From Candidatus Binatia bacterium (lineage in GTDB: Bacteria; Desulfobacterota; Binatia; UBA9968; JAJDTQ01), in contig JAJDXX010000110.1 in NCBI GenBank assembly GCA_022823055.1, positions 1 to 44,048 of the forward strand: a DNA stretch of 44,048 nucleotides. The letters are read 5' to 3'. The notes below the pieces were generated by a model. The model saw nothing but the letters and a program-made list of their open reading frames with translations. It made no database searches and was not told where the DNA came from. The position numbers and the translations under genes were made by a program. The stretch's first letter is position 1. Every line of letters starts with the position of its first letter. Below, in pieces: positions 8,843 to 17,160 of the stretch.

Positions 8843-9736
8843 CTAGCTCAACCCCGCTTCCTGCGCCATGGCGCGGAGCGTCTTCAGTGCCAACGTCTGA
8901 TAGTATACCGGATCGCGTTGCTCCGGATCTTGCTCGGCTTCCGCGATAAGCCACCCCGAGTAGCGGTGGCGGGCGGCGATGCGCAGCACCGTGGCGAAGT
9001 CCACGCAGCCTTCGTCGTCTCCCGGTACCGTGAATACGCCGAGCCGGACAGCCTGAAGGAACGACAGGCCTTCCGCAACCGTCTTGTCGCGGACGGCGGG
9101 GCGAACGTTCTTCGCGTGAATGTGAACGATGCGGTCCATGTACCTTTCGGCAATCGCCACCGGGTCGGCGCCCGCGAAGGTCGCGTGGCCGGTGTCGAGA
9201 AGCAGTTTCGTGTTCGGTCCGGCATGCGTCATGAAAGCGTCGATCTCCTCCATGGTTTCGACCACCGTGCCCATGTGGTGATGGTATGCTAGCTGGATGC
9301 CCTCGCGGTAACAATGTCCGGCGACGGCTTCGACGTTCGCGCAAAAGTCCGCCCAGGCGGAAGGCGCGAGCGTCGGCCGGTCGTGGAGGGGAGTGTCCGT
9401 TTCGCCGTGCACGGCTCCACTGGTCTCGCACACGATGCAGACCGTACACCCCAAGGCCGCCAGCACGTCGAGGTGTGGCTGGATGGCTGTCTTCTCTTCC
9501 TCCACGGAGCGTTCGAGCAGCTTCAGCGAATGCCACCCGGACACGTACGCCAAGCCGTGGCGTTCGAGGGTTGCCCTCAGGGTCGCCGCGTCGGAAGGAA
9601 ACTTGTGGCCCTTCTCGATGCCCTCGAAGCCGATGCGGCCGGCGTCGCTCAGGCACTGCTCCAGCGGGATGTCGCCGCCCAAGCTGCGGTCGTCGTCGTT
9701 GGACCACGCGATGGGGTTGGTGCCGTAGCGGATCAC
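8843..9736 (-). CDS. iolE: Inosose dehydratase
   Basis: A 297-residue TIM-barrel enzyme (xylose-isomerase-like fold) dehydrating 2-keto-myo-inositol to the diketo-deoxy-inositol. Typical blocks are [12 protein letters not shown] at the N-terminus, [35 protein letters not shown] and HIHAKNVR, giving metal-binding Glu, Asp, His and Glu positions. Start is the GTG at 9736 with GAGGAG seven bases upstream. It lies 55 bases after iolD on the same strand. Confidence 0.95.
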   Translation of the reverse strand: MIRYGTNPIAWSNDDDRSLGGDIPLEQCLSDAGRIGFEGIEKGHKFPSDAATLRATLERHGLAYVSGWHSLKLLERSVEEEKTAIQPHLDVLAALGCTVCIVCETSGAVHGETDTPLHDRPTLAPSAWADFCANVEAVAGHCYREGIQLAYHHHMGTVVETMEEIDAFMTHAGPNTKLLLDTGHATFAGADPVAIAERYMDRIVHIHAKNVRPAVRDKTVAEGLSFLQAVRLGVFTVPGDDEGCVDFATVLRIAARHRYSGWLIAEAEQDPEQRDPVYYQTLALKTLRAMAQEAGLS

Positions 9737-9791
9737 GCGGTTCTCCTCGCCGGGTCGCTTCGGGGATGACCAGCGCCTGGCCGCGACCGGG

Positions 9792-11612
9792 TCACGGGCG
9801 CTTCTTCAGCGCCGCGACATAAGACTTGCGCGCCGCCGTCACCTCGGCCCGGTCCGACACTTCGGGGACCGCCACGTCCCACCAGTGGCCTCCGGCCTGA
9901 GTGCTGGCCAGGGGGTCGGTGTCGACGACGATCACGGAAGTCCGGTCGGCGGAGCGGGCCTCGACCAGCGAGGCCTCAAGGGACTCGATGCCGTCCACGT
10001 GCGTCGCGATGGCTCCCATGGAAGCGGCATGGGCGGCGAAATCGATGGCCGACGGCGTCTGGTGCCGGGCGGTGTCCAGCAGGTTGTTGAAGCTGGCCCC
10101 TCCGGTGGCGAGTTGCAGCCGGTTGATGCAGCCGAAGCCGCGGTTGTCGAGCACCACGACGGTCAGCTTCAGGCCCAGCATGACGCTCGTGGCCAGTTCC
10201 GAGTTCAGCATCATGTAGGAGCCGTCGCCCACGACCACGACCACGTCGGCGTCCGGGCGCGCCATCTTGACACCCAGGCCGCCGGCGATCTCGTAGCCCA
10301 TGCACGAGTAGCCGTATTCCAGGTGGTAGTCGCCGCGTCGGGGGGAGCGCCACAGCTTGTGCAGTTCGCCGGGCAGGCCGCCGGCGGCGCACACGACGAT
10401 GCCGTTGTCGGGCATGTTGCGTTGCACGGCGCCGATGACTTGGGCGTCCGTGGGAAGGGCGTCACCCCCGGTTGCAGTGGTAACGGCATCGGCGGCGCGG
10501 TCCCAGTCGGCCTTGAGCCCCTCGCTTGGCGGGGCGAAGACGCGGTCTCCCAAGGCGTGGTCCAATTCTTCCAGAGTCGTTCGTGCGTCACCCACCACGG
10601 TCACGGCGCCGTGCTTGATCGCGTCGAACGAGGCCGCGTTGATGGTCAGCAGCCGCGCGTCCGGGTTCTGGAAGAGGCTCCAGGAACCGGTGGTGAAGTC
10701 CTGGAGGCGGGTTCCCACCGCGAGGATCAGGTCCGCGGTCCGGGCAATCGCGTTGGCGCTCTCGGCGCCGGTGACGCCGATGGCGCCCGCGCTGCACGGG
10801 TGTGTCCACGGCAGTGCCGACTTGCCTGCCTGGGTCTCGGCCACCGGAATGCCGTGACGCTCGGCGAACGCGGCCAGTGTCTCGCAGGCTTCCGAGTAGT
10901 GCACGCCGCCGCCGGCGATGAGGAGCGGCGCCTTGGCGGCCCGCAGGGCTTCCGCCGCGCGCGCCAGTTCCCCGGCGTCCGGCCGTTGCCGGCGCATGAT
11001 CCAGGCCCGTGGCTCGAAGAACGCTTGGGGATAGTCGTACGCCTCGGCCTGGACGTCCTGGCACAAAGAGAGGGTTACCGGGCCGCACCCGGCCGGGTCG
11101 ATGAGCGTCGCCATGGCGCGCGGCAGGGCGGTGAGCAGTTGCTCTGGACGGGTGATGCGGTCGAAGTAACGGCTTACCGGGCGGAAACAGTCGTTGGCGC
11201 TGACCGTGCCGTCCGCGAAGTCCTCCACCTGCTGCAGCACGGGGTCCGGCAGGCGGTTGGCGAACACGTCTCCGGGGAGGAACAGCACCGGCAGACGGTT
11301 CACGTGCGCCAGCGCTGCCGCCGTGACCATGTTGGTGGCGCCCGGGCCGATGGAGGAGGTCACCGCCATGGTGCGCTTGCGGTTGCGGGCCTTGGCGAAG
11401 GCGATGGCCGCGTGCGCCATGCCCTGCTCGTTGTGGCCGCGCCACGTGGGCAGGGCGTCGCCCGCCTGGTACAGGGCCTCGCCCAGCCCAGCCACGTTGC
11501 CGTGCCCGAAGATCGCCCACACCCCGGCCACGAAGCGCTCGCCGTCCTCGTTGGTCTGGGCGCTCAGGTAACGCACCAGCGCCTGCGCCGCCGTCAGTCG
11601 GATCGTGCTCAT
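9792..11612 (-). CDS. iolD: 3D-(3,5/4)-trihydroxycyclohexane-1,2-dione hydrolase
   Basis: A 606-residue thiamine-diphosphate enzyme that opens the diketo ring to 5-deoxyglucuronate. Features include [12 protein letters not shown] near the N-terminus, a central domain with [10 protein letters not shown], and the ThDP/Mg motif [18 protein letters not shown] with [15 protein letters not shown] after it. It starts at the ATG at 11612 (MSTIRLT); an ATG seven codons upstream is in frame but closer to no better ribosome site. Length matches the family (about 610-640). The region before it holds a repeat with a 14-C run. Confidence 0.95.
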   Translation of the reverse strand: MSTIRLTAAQALVRYLSAQTNEDGERFVAGVWAIFGHGNVAGLGEALYQAGDALPTWRGHNEQGMAHAAIAFAKARNRKRTMAVTSSIGPGATNMVTAAALAHVNRLPVLFLPGDVFANRLPDPVLQQVEDFADGTVSANDCFRPVSRYFDRITRPEQLLTALPRAMATLIDPAGCGPVTLSLCQDVQAEAYDYPQAFFEPRAWIMRRQRPDAGELARAAEALRAAKAPLLIAGGGVHYSEACETLAAFAERHGIPVAETQAGKSALPWTHPCSAGAIGVTGAESANAIARTADLILAVGTRLQDFTTGSWSLFQNPDARLLTINAASFDAIKHGAVTVVGDARTTLEELDHALGDRVFAPPSEGLKADWDRAADAVTTATGGDALPTDAQVIGAVQRNMPDNGIVVCAAGGLPGELHKLWRSPRRGDYHLEYGYSCMGYEIAGGLGVKMARPDADVVVVVGDGSYMMLNSELATSVMLGLKLTVVVLDNRGFGCINRLQLATGGASFNNLLDTARHQTPSAIDFAAHAASMGAIATHVDGIESLEASLVEARSADRTSVIVVDTDPLASTQAGGHWWDVAVPEVSDRAEVTAARKSYVAALKKRP

Positions 11613-11659
11613 GGGTCGTTCGTCCTCGCGCAACTCGTTGCCGGCCGTTGTCTCTTGTT

Positions 11660-11835
11660 CGTCATTGATATGAAAATAAAATCTTGTTCAATGATTTATG
11701 GTCGTTACGGAATCCCGCTCCCCCCCCCCCCCCATGAGTCATTCCCGCGGAAGCGGGAATCCAGGGGTCGGGAGGCGGGAGAAATGCCTGTCCTGCCCCA
11801 CTCCACCCCTGGATTCCCGCTTCCGCGGGAATGAC
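11660..11835. repeat. Composite palindromic repeat with poly-C run, upstream of iolD
   Basis: The AT-rich module at 11660-11719 is a reversed near copy of 117-175. It is followed by fourteen consecutive C (11720-11733), then a stem of arms 11738-11768 and 11805-11835 that are perfect inverted copies. The element fills the iolC-iolD gap (11613-11858). No gene is seen here. Confidence 0.92.
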
Positions 11836-11858
11836 GGTAGCCAGGGGCTGTCATTCCA

Positions 11859-13985
11859 TTACCGTCCGTCGGCCCGCGCTTGGTCCCAAGCCTGGCAGAG
11901 CCTCGCGAAGTTCTCCGCCATGCGTGCCACCGCTTCCTCATCGTCCATGCTCCCGGCCAGCCAGGCGCGCGCGGCCTCCCCGAAGATCGTACGCCCTACG
12001 GCGAACCCTTTCACCATGTCGTGCCGGGCCGCCGCCCGGAAGCTTGCCTGCAAGTCTTCGAAGGGCGCGTCCAGCCCCAGCACCACGATGCCGCGGCAGT
12101 GCGGGTCGTTGGCCTCGATGGCGGCGCATGCATTATGCCAGGCCGCGTCCGAAGTCATGGGCTCCAGCTTCCACCAGTCGGGGAAGACACCGACCCTGTA
12201 GAACCGTTCGATGACCGCCGCCGTGATCCTCTCGTCCACGGGTCCGTACTTCGAGGGGATGATCTCCAGCAGGAAGTCCAGCGCGTTGGCGCGGGCGGCC
12301 TCGGCAAGCCGTTTCACCGTGGCCTCCTGGTCGGCGCGCAGCTCCGCCGGGTCGTCCGGGCGGTAGAAGCACAGCGCCTTCACCACGTGCTCCGCGGGCC
12401 ATTCCGCCAGCGCCGAGCCGAAGTCGTCGCCGATCTCCAGCCGCAGCGGGCGAGACCCGGGCCGCTCCACCGGGCGCCCGATCCACAGGCCGGTAGCCGC
12501 CGCCGCGTACAGCGCGTCGCGGCCCAGGCGGTTGTCGCACAGGATGCCGTACCCGTCACGGCCGTCGGCGACCCGGAGCGCCGCCTCCAGGCAGAGGCGC
12601 TTGAACGCACCGATGCGCTCCGCTCCGGCGTCAACATGTTCCGTGTCGGCGCCAACGTGATGCCTTCCGCCGCCATGTTCCATGCCGGCGCCAACGCGAT
12701 GCACTCCACCTCCATGTTCCGTCCCGGCGCCAACACGCTGTGCTTCGCCGCCATGTTCCATCCCGGCGCCAACACGCTGCGCTCCGCCGCCGTGTTCCGT
12801 GCCGCCGCCGCCATGCTCCGGCGCGCTCCCGGCGCGTCCCGCGCCGGCGTCGTGGTCCCGCACCATTTCCTCGAATTGGGCGCGATGATCGAAGGCGAAC
12901 ACGTGCATGGCAGGCCACTCCCTGGAGCGGTTGGTGGCCCAGTGGACTTGCTCCAGGCGCGCGTCGTGGCGCACGGCCGGCGTGGCCGGCCCGTTCTCCA
13001 AAAAGTCGCGCAGCTCCACCTCGCTGGGATACGCCGGCGTGCACCCATGGCGCGACACCGCCAGTGCGCCGCAGGCGTTGGCGATGCGCAGGGTCCCGGC
13101 CCAGTCCTCGTCGGTGAGCCAGCCCTTGAGGAGCCCGGCCATGAAGCCGTCGCCCGCGCCCAGCACGTTGAACACCTCCACCGCGAACGCCTCGCCGCTG
13201 ACGCCGTCGTCGAGGCTCGCGGGGATCGGTCCCTCGAAGGCGGTGGCACCCGCCGCCCCACGCTTGCATACCAGCGTCGCGTCCGACACCTCGCGCACCC
13301 GGACCAGCGCCGCCACGGTGTCGGGGGCGCCGCCGGCGATGTGGAACTCCTCCTCCGTTCCCACGATCACGTCGAACCGCGCCAGGGTGCTCTGCAGCTT
13401 GGCAGTAACCGCGGCCGACTCGATGAAGCGGTTCTCGCCGTCGCCGTGCCCGGAGAGCCCCCACAGGTTGGGCCGGTAGTCGAGGTCGAGGGCGGTCCTG
13501 GCCCCCGACGCCCGCGCCAGGTCCAGCGCCCGCAAGGTGGCGGCCTCGGTCCGCGGATGGGACAGGTGGGTGCCGGAGGCGAGCACGCAGCGCGCCTCGG
13601 CGATGAAGTCCGGGTCGACGTCGTTCGGCGACAGCGCCATGTCGGCGCAATTCTCGCGGTAGAAGATCAGCGGGAAGCGTTCCTGGTCGCGAATGCCCAA
13701 CAGCACCAGCGCCGTGAGGCGCTCCGGGTCGGTGACGACGCCGCGCACGTCCACGCCCTCCGCGCGCAACTGCTCGCGGATGAACCGGCCCATGTGCTCG
13801 TCGCCCACCCGGGTGATGACCGCGGACCGCAGCCCCAGCCGCGCGGCCCCGGCGGCGGTGTTGGTGGGCGAGCCGCCGATGTACTTGCGGAACGAGCGCA
13901 TGTCCTCCAGGCGCCCGCCCACCTGGGCGCCGTAGAGGTCCACCGACGACCGCCCGACGGCGATGACGTCCAGTGTCCAGTTCAC
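11859..13985 (-). CDS. iolC: 5-dehydro-2-deoxygluconokinase fused to a DUF2090 aldolase domain
   Basis: A 708-residue two-domain enzyme. Residues about 1-330 are a PfkB sugar kinase (GGSPTNTAAGAARLG; anion-hole motif NVLGAGDGFMAG) phosphorylating 2-deoxy-5-keto-gluconate. Residues about 375-708 are DUF2090, known in such fusions to supply the IolJ-type aldolase step to DHAP and malonate semialdehyde (FAFDHRAQFEEM; IPSKYGPV; GIVVLGLDAP). Start is GTG at 13985, overlapping a short upstream frame as GTGA. Oddly, DUF2090 is interrupted after FDHRAQFEE by a Gly/His-rich stretch made of 13-residue tandem repeats, before FKRLCLEAA resumes the fold. Confidence 0.93.
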   Translation of the reverse strand: MNWTLDVIAVGRSSVDLYGAQVGGRLEDMRSFRKYIGGSPTNTAAGAARLGLRSAVITRVGDEHMGRFIREQLRAEGVDVRGVVTDPERLTALVLLGIRDQERFPLIFYRENCADMALSPNDVDPDFIAEARCVLASGTHLSHPRTEAATLRALDLARASGARTALDLDYRPNLWGLSGHGDGENRFIESAAVTAKLQSTLARFDVIVGTEEEFHIAGGAPDTVAALVRVREVSDATLVCKRGAAGATAFEGPIPASLDDGVSGEAFAVEVFNVLGAGDGFMAGLLKGWLTDEDWAGTLRIANACGALAVSRHGCTPAYPSEVELRDFLENGPATPAVRHDARLEQVHWATNRSREWPAMHVFAFDHRAQFEEMVRDHDAGAGRAGSAPEHGGGGTEHGGGAQRVGAGMEHGGEAQRVGAGTEHGGGVHRVGAGMEHGGGRHHVGADTEHVDAGAERIGAFKRLCLEAALRVADGRDGYGILCDNRLGRDALYAAAATGLWIGRPVERPGSRPLRLEIGDDFGSALAEWPAEHVVKALCFYRPDDPAELRADQEATVKRLAEAARANALDFLLEIIPSKYGPVDERITAAVIERFYRVGVFPDWWKLEPMTSDAAWHNACAAIEANDPHCRGIVVLGLDAPFEDLQASFRAAARHDMVKGFAVGRTIFGEAARAWLAGSMDDEEAVARMAENFARLCQAWDQARADGR
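12636..12791. repeat. Four in-frame 39-bp tandem repeats inside iolC-J
   Basis: Four contiguous 39-base units start at 12636, 12675, 12714 and 12753, each beginning atgttcc on the plus strand. A decayed unit precedes them and a shortened one follows at 12792-12812. On the coding strand each unit encodes 13 residues of the form EHGGGxxRVGAGM or T, covering residues 399-450. The unit length is a multiple of three, so copy-number change keeps the frame. Confidence 0.93.
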
Positions 13986-14074
13986 GCGGTGGTCCGCCTC
14001 ACAGGGTGGTTCGCTGCATACGGTACCGCCCAGTCCGTGTAGACGTCGCGCATTTCAACGAGTGGTTCGCTCAT
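13982..14074 (-). pseudogene. 30-codon frame resembling an ABC ATPase N-terminus, coupled to iolC
   Basis: ATG at 14074 (another ATG one codon earlier) begins MSEPLVEMRDVYTDWAVPY and ends at TGA 13982-13984, overlapping the iolC GTG as GTGA. MSEPLVEMRDV is like the first residues of sugar ABC transporter ATPases, but no Walker A follows. The preceding sequence ggttacgggagaacc offers GGGAG. It may be a truncated transporter gene now acting as a leader peptide, or chance. iol operons often carry such transporters. Confidence 0.35.
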
Positions 14075-14255
14075 CATGGTTCTCCCGTAACCATGCGGCG
14101 GATGTAGTGTTGAGGATCACCGCCAACAACAGGATGAGCCCGAGGAAGAGATGCCGGCGAGTTGTCTGGGCTTGAAGCTCTGCTTCTTGGCCCCCGAACA
14201 TGTGAATGATCATAAACACAATCGTCGGATTTGGAAATGGAAGGTTCCAGTTCAC
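14055..14255 (-). pseudogene. 66-residue frame resembling a sugar ABC permease C-terminus
   Basis: The frame has a hydrophobic segment, LFLGLILLLAVILNTTSAAW, followed by a charged tail. RbsC-type sugar permeases commonly end in a last membrane helix of this sort (xxGLxLLLAVxLN) and a short basic tail. Its stop overlaps the ATPase-like fragment, the order expected for permease then ATPase. The first 30 residues do not look like permease. I infer a decayed inositol/sugar transporter; a genuine small membrane protein is the alternative. Confidence 0.35.
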
Positions 14256-14297
14256 GATTCCCAGGTCTCCCTTATTGTCAACCCCGGTCCTTCAAAC

Positions 14298-14458
14298 CGT
14301 CATCCCCGCGTAACAGGTTGTGTCAGAACCCCGCTCGGATGAGAAATAGTACCAACGCCCCGAATCGTCATTCCCGCGAAAGCGGGAATCCAGGCGGGAC
14401 CTGGGCAATGGAGCCGCCCCACCACCATCCCTGGATTCCCGCTTCCGCGGGAATGACG
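14298..14458. repeat. Composite palindromic repeat, copy in the iolC / dehydrogenase divergent gap
   Basis: An outer module at 14298-14365 (aacaggttgtgtcagaac type) leads into stem arms 14366-14394 and 14430-14458, which pair with one or two changes. Short repeated tails gaccgggaatgac follow near 14469-14503. The gap 14078-14593 otherwise holds the possible transporter fragments and the promoter region of the dehydrogenase. Confidence 0.88.
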
Positions 14459-14504
14459 GGTTGGAGAGACCGGGAATGACGGGTTTGAAGGACCGGGAAT
14501 GATT

Positions 14505-14536
14505 TTGAGTAGCCTGAATGACGTTGAGTCACCTGA
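14505..14536 (+). promoter_or_regulatory. Direct repeat upstream of the 14594 dehydrogenase, possible operator
   Basis: TTGAGTagCCTGA at 14505-14517 recurs as TTGAGTcaCCTGA at 14524-14536, a 19-base period (about two helical turns), 58 bases before the start codon. Such spacing suits a dimeric regulator. The nearby tctatatt could be a -10 but I cannot pair it with a good -35. Confidence 0.35.
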
Positions 14537-14593
14537 TGGTCTATATTGTCCAATGGGCACGAGGGTTGACCGTTCACGGTTGGGAGGCAAGGC

Positions 14594-15745
14594 ATGGGTA
14601 CTATCGGAGTCGGTCTGATCGGCACGGGCTTCATGGGCAAGTGCCATACGCTCGCCTACCGTTCTGTCCGGGCGGTGTTCGATACGCCGCTGTCGCCGCG
14701 CCTGGTCTCCGTGTGCGACCGGCGGGCGGCCGCCGCCGAGCAACACGCCGCGCAATGCGGTTTCGAGAAGGCCACCGATGACTGGCACGCCGTGATGGAT
14801 GACCCTGAGGTCGACCTCGTCTCCATCACCACCCCGAACAAGTTCCACTGCGAGATGGCGCTGGCCGCACTGGCGGCGGGGAAGCATGTCTATTGCGAGA
14901 AGCCCCTGGCCCTGACCCTGGACGAGGCCGAGCGCATGGCCGCTGCCGCGGCCGAGGCTTGGGGCAAGACCATCGTCGGCTACGCCTACACGTGCAATCC
15001 CTTGTACCAGCACGCCCGCGCGCTGGTGCGTTCCGGCGCCATCGGGCGACCGCTGTTCTTTCGCGGCGTGTGCGACGAGGACTACCAAGCCGACCCGGAA
15101 CTGCCGTGGACCTGGCGGTCGGCCAAGGCCGAGGCCGGACTCGGCGTGCTCGGGGACATGATGTGCCACGTGGTCAGCATGGCCGACGGCCTGCTGGGAC
15201 CCATCGACAGCGTTCTCGCCGATTGCCGCGTCCACTACGCTTCCCGCCCCGTCGCCGGCGGCGGGGAACGGCTCGCGGTGGAGAACGAGGACGTCGCGTC
15301 CGCGCTGGTGACCTTCGAGAGCGGCGTGACCGGGATGCTCTCGTCGTCGCGCGCCGCGTGGGGTCGCAAGAACCACTTGGCCTGGGAGCTTCACGGCGAC
15401 GCCGGCATGCTCGTCCAGGACCAGGAACGCATGAACGAGCTGCGGGTCTTTCGGAACGAGGGACCCACGAACGAGCAGGGCTTCAAGACCATCCTGGCGG
15501 GACCGGCGCACGAGCCCTACGGCAAGTTCTGCCCCGCTCCTGGCCACGGACTGGGCTTCAACGACCTCAAGACCATCGAACTCGCCAACCTTCTGCAGGC
15601 CATTGCCGACGGCGCGCCGGCCTACCCCGATTTCGCCGAGGCCCTGCGCTTCGAGCGCGTCATCCATGCCATCGCGCGGTCCGCGGAGAAGGGGACTCGG
15701 ACACGGGTCGTGACAAGGTCCCTCGCCGCCTCGGGTCCGATCTGA
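14594..15745 (+). CDS. Gfo/Idh/MocA family oxidoreductase
   Basis: NAD(P)-dependent sugar/cyclitol dehydrogenase of 383 residues. The Rossmann motif VGLIGTGFMGKCH is near residues 5-17; catalytic Lys lies in YCEKPLALT and the Asp/His pair region in LGDMMCHVVSMADGLLG. The C-terminal beta-sheet domain is typical of the longer family members. GGGAGG lies seven bases before the ATG. It diverges from the iol genes, which suggests it may oxidise another inositol isomer or a related sugar, but its substrate cannot be read from the sequence. Confidence 0.88.
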   Translation: MGTIGVGLIGTGFMGKCHTLAYRSVRAVFDTPLSPRLVSVCDRRAAAAEQHAAQCGFEKATDDWHAVMDDPEVDLVSITTPNKFHCEMALAALAAGKHVYCEKPLALTLDEAERMAAAAAEAWGKTIVGYAYTCNPLYQHARALVRSGAIGRPLFFRGVCDEDYQADPELPWTWRSAKAEAGLGVLGDMMCHVVSMADGLLGPIDSVLADCRVHYASRPVAGGGERLAVENEDVASALVTFESGVTGMLSSSRAAWGRKNHLAWELHGDAGMLVQDQERMNELRVFRNEGPTNEQGFKTILAGPAHEPYGKFCPAPGHGLGFNDLKTIELANLLQAIADGAPAYPDFAEALRFERVIHAIARSAEKGTRTRVVTRSLAASGPI

Positions 15746-15804
15746 TAACGTCCACCCAAGATACCGTGGATCATCGGCGTTAGCGTCGGGATGGTAAGGC
15801 TGGA

Positions 15805-17160
15805 ATGGATCGAAGAGATTGCGGTCTACTCAAGGAACTGCGGGAGCGGGTCGCCCGGGAGTGCGTCCAGGGGGGACCGTCCGTCACCGCCCGCGTGGAG
15901 ACCGTGATCCCGTGCACCGACCCCTTGGCGTGGCTGCGGGCCCAGGATGGGGCCGCAGCCAGGGTTTACTGGGCCGACAGGGACGGCGCGCATGAAGTCG
16001 CCGGGGTCGGCGCCGCCGATCTGGTAACGCCCGCCGACACGGACGGCATCGACCTCCTGTTCGGGCAGGTTCGCCGGCGCCTCGAAGGCGCGGCGCCCGG
16101 AGCGAGATACTTCGGCGGTCTTCGTTTCTCCGGGAAGGCTCCCGTGGATGCGGCGTGGCGGGAGTTCGGCGGCTACGGATTCGTGTTGCCGCGTTTCGAG
16201 TTGAGCCGCGGGGGGTCGGACAGTGTGCTCGCGTGCCAGTGGCTGCGTTCGGCCGCCACCGTCGGTGCTCTGATGGCGGATCTCGACGCGCTGGTCCTCG
16301 GGGGCTCCGAGAACGGCTGCGTCCACCCCACGGCGACCGGGCGCCGGGATCTGCCCGGCCGAACGGGATGGGATGCCGCCGTGACCGAGACCCTCGATCT
16401 CGTTTCCAGGGGCGATCTTGACAAGGTCGTCTTGGCCCGGAAATCCACCTTCGGCTTCGCGGACTGCCTGGATCCTCTGGCCTGCCTCCAGGCGTTGTTG
16501 CCGGAGACGGAGCGCTGCTACCGGTTCTGTTTTGTCCCCGTGGCCGGGCGGGGGTTTCTCGGAGCGCCGCCGGAGCGGTTGTATCGCCGCGAGGGGAGGC
16601 GCGTCCTGTGCGATGCCATGGCGGGCACGCGCACGCGCGGCGACGGCGAGTCGTTGGACCGGCAACTGGAACGGGATCTCATGGGCAGCGAGAAGGAGCG
16701 GCGGGAGCAGGACTACGTGGTCCGAGGCATCCGCGAGAGCCTGGCGCCGCTGTGCAGCGTGTTGCACGCCGGAACCGATCCGTCCGTGATGAAGCTGCAC
16801 AACTGGCAGCATCTCATGAGCCGCTTCGAGGGCGTGCTGCGCGAAGGCGTGGGCGATACCGAGCTGCTCAAGGCCCTGCACCCCACCCCGGCGGTTGGTG
16901 GTTACCCTACCGGCCGGGCGCTCCGGGAGATCGAAAAGCGGGAACCCTTCGATCGCGGCTGGTACGCGGGTCCGGTGGGATGGGTGGGATACGACGGCGC
17001 CGAGTTCGCCGTGGCCATCCGGTCCGCGCTCGTGGAGGGCTCTACGCTCTCGGTGTTCGCCGGGGCCGGGATCGTGGCCGGGTCGGTGCCCGAAGACGAG
17101 TGGGCGGAGCTGGACTACAAGATCCGCCACTTCACCCAGGCGTTGAACCTTCCGCGATGA
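15805..17160 (+). CDS. menF: Isochorismate synthase
   Basis: A 451-residue chorismate-utilising enzyme converting chorismate to isochorismate, the committed step to menaquinone. The conserved C-terminal domain shows GDLDKVVLARKSTF, AMAGTRTRGD, HPTPAVGGYPTGRAL, and EPFDRGWYAGPVGW. The menaquinone role rather than siderophore or salicylate synthesis follows from menD, whose ATG overlaps the stop as ATGA. The N-terminal 150 residues are variable, as in the family. Confidence 0.95.
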   Translation: MDRRDCGLLKELRERVARECVQGGPSVTARVETVIPCTDPLAWLRAQDGAAARVYWADRDGAHEVAGVGAADLVTPADTDGIDLLFGQVRRRLEGAAPGARYFGGLRFSGKAPVDAAWREFGGYGFVLPRFELSRGGSDSVLACQWLRSAATVGALMADLDALVLGGSENGCVHPTATGRRDLPGRTGWDAAVTETLDLVSRGDLDKVVLARKSTFGFADCLDPLACLQALLPETERCYRFCFVPVAGRGFLGAPPERLYRREGRRVLCDAMAGTRTRGDGESLDRQLERDLMGSEKERREQDYVVRGIRESLAPLCSVLHAGTDPSVMKLHNWQHLMSRFEGVLREGVGDTELLKALHPTPAVGGYPTGRALREIEKREPFDRGWYAGPVGWVGYDGAEFAVAIRSALVEGSTLSVFAGAGIVAGSVPEDEWAELDYKIRHFTQALNLPR

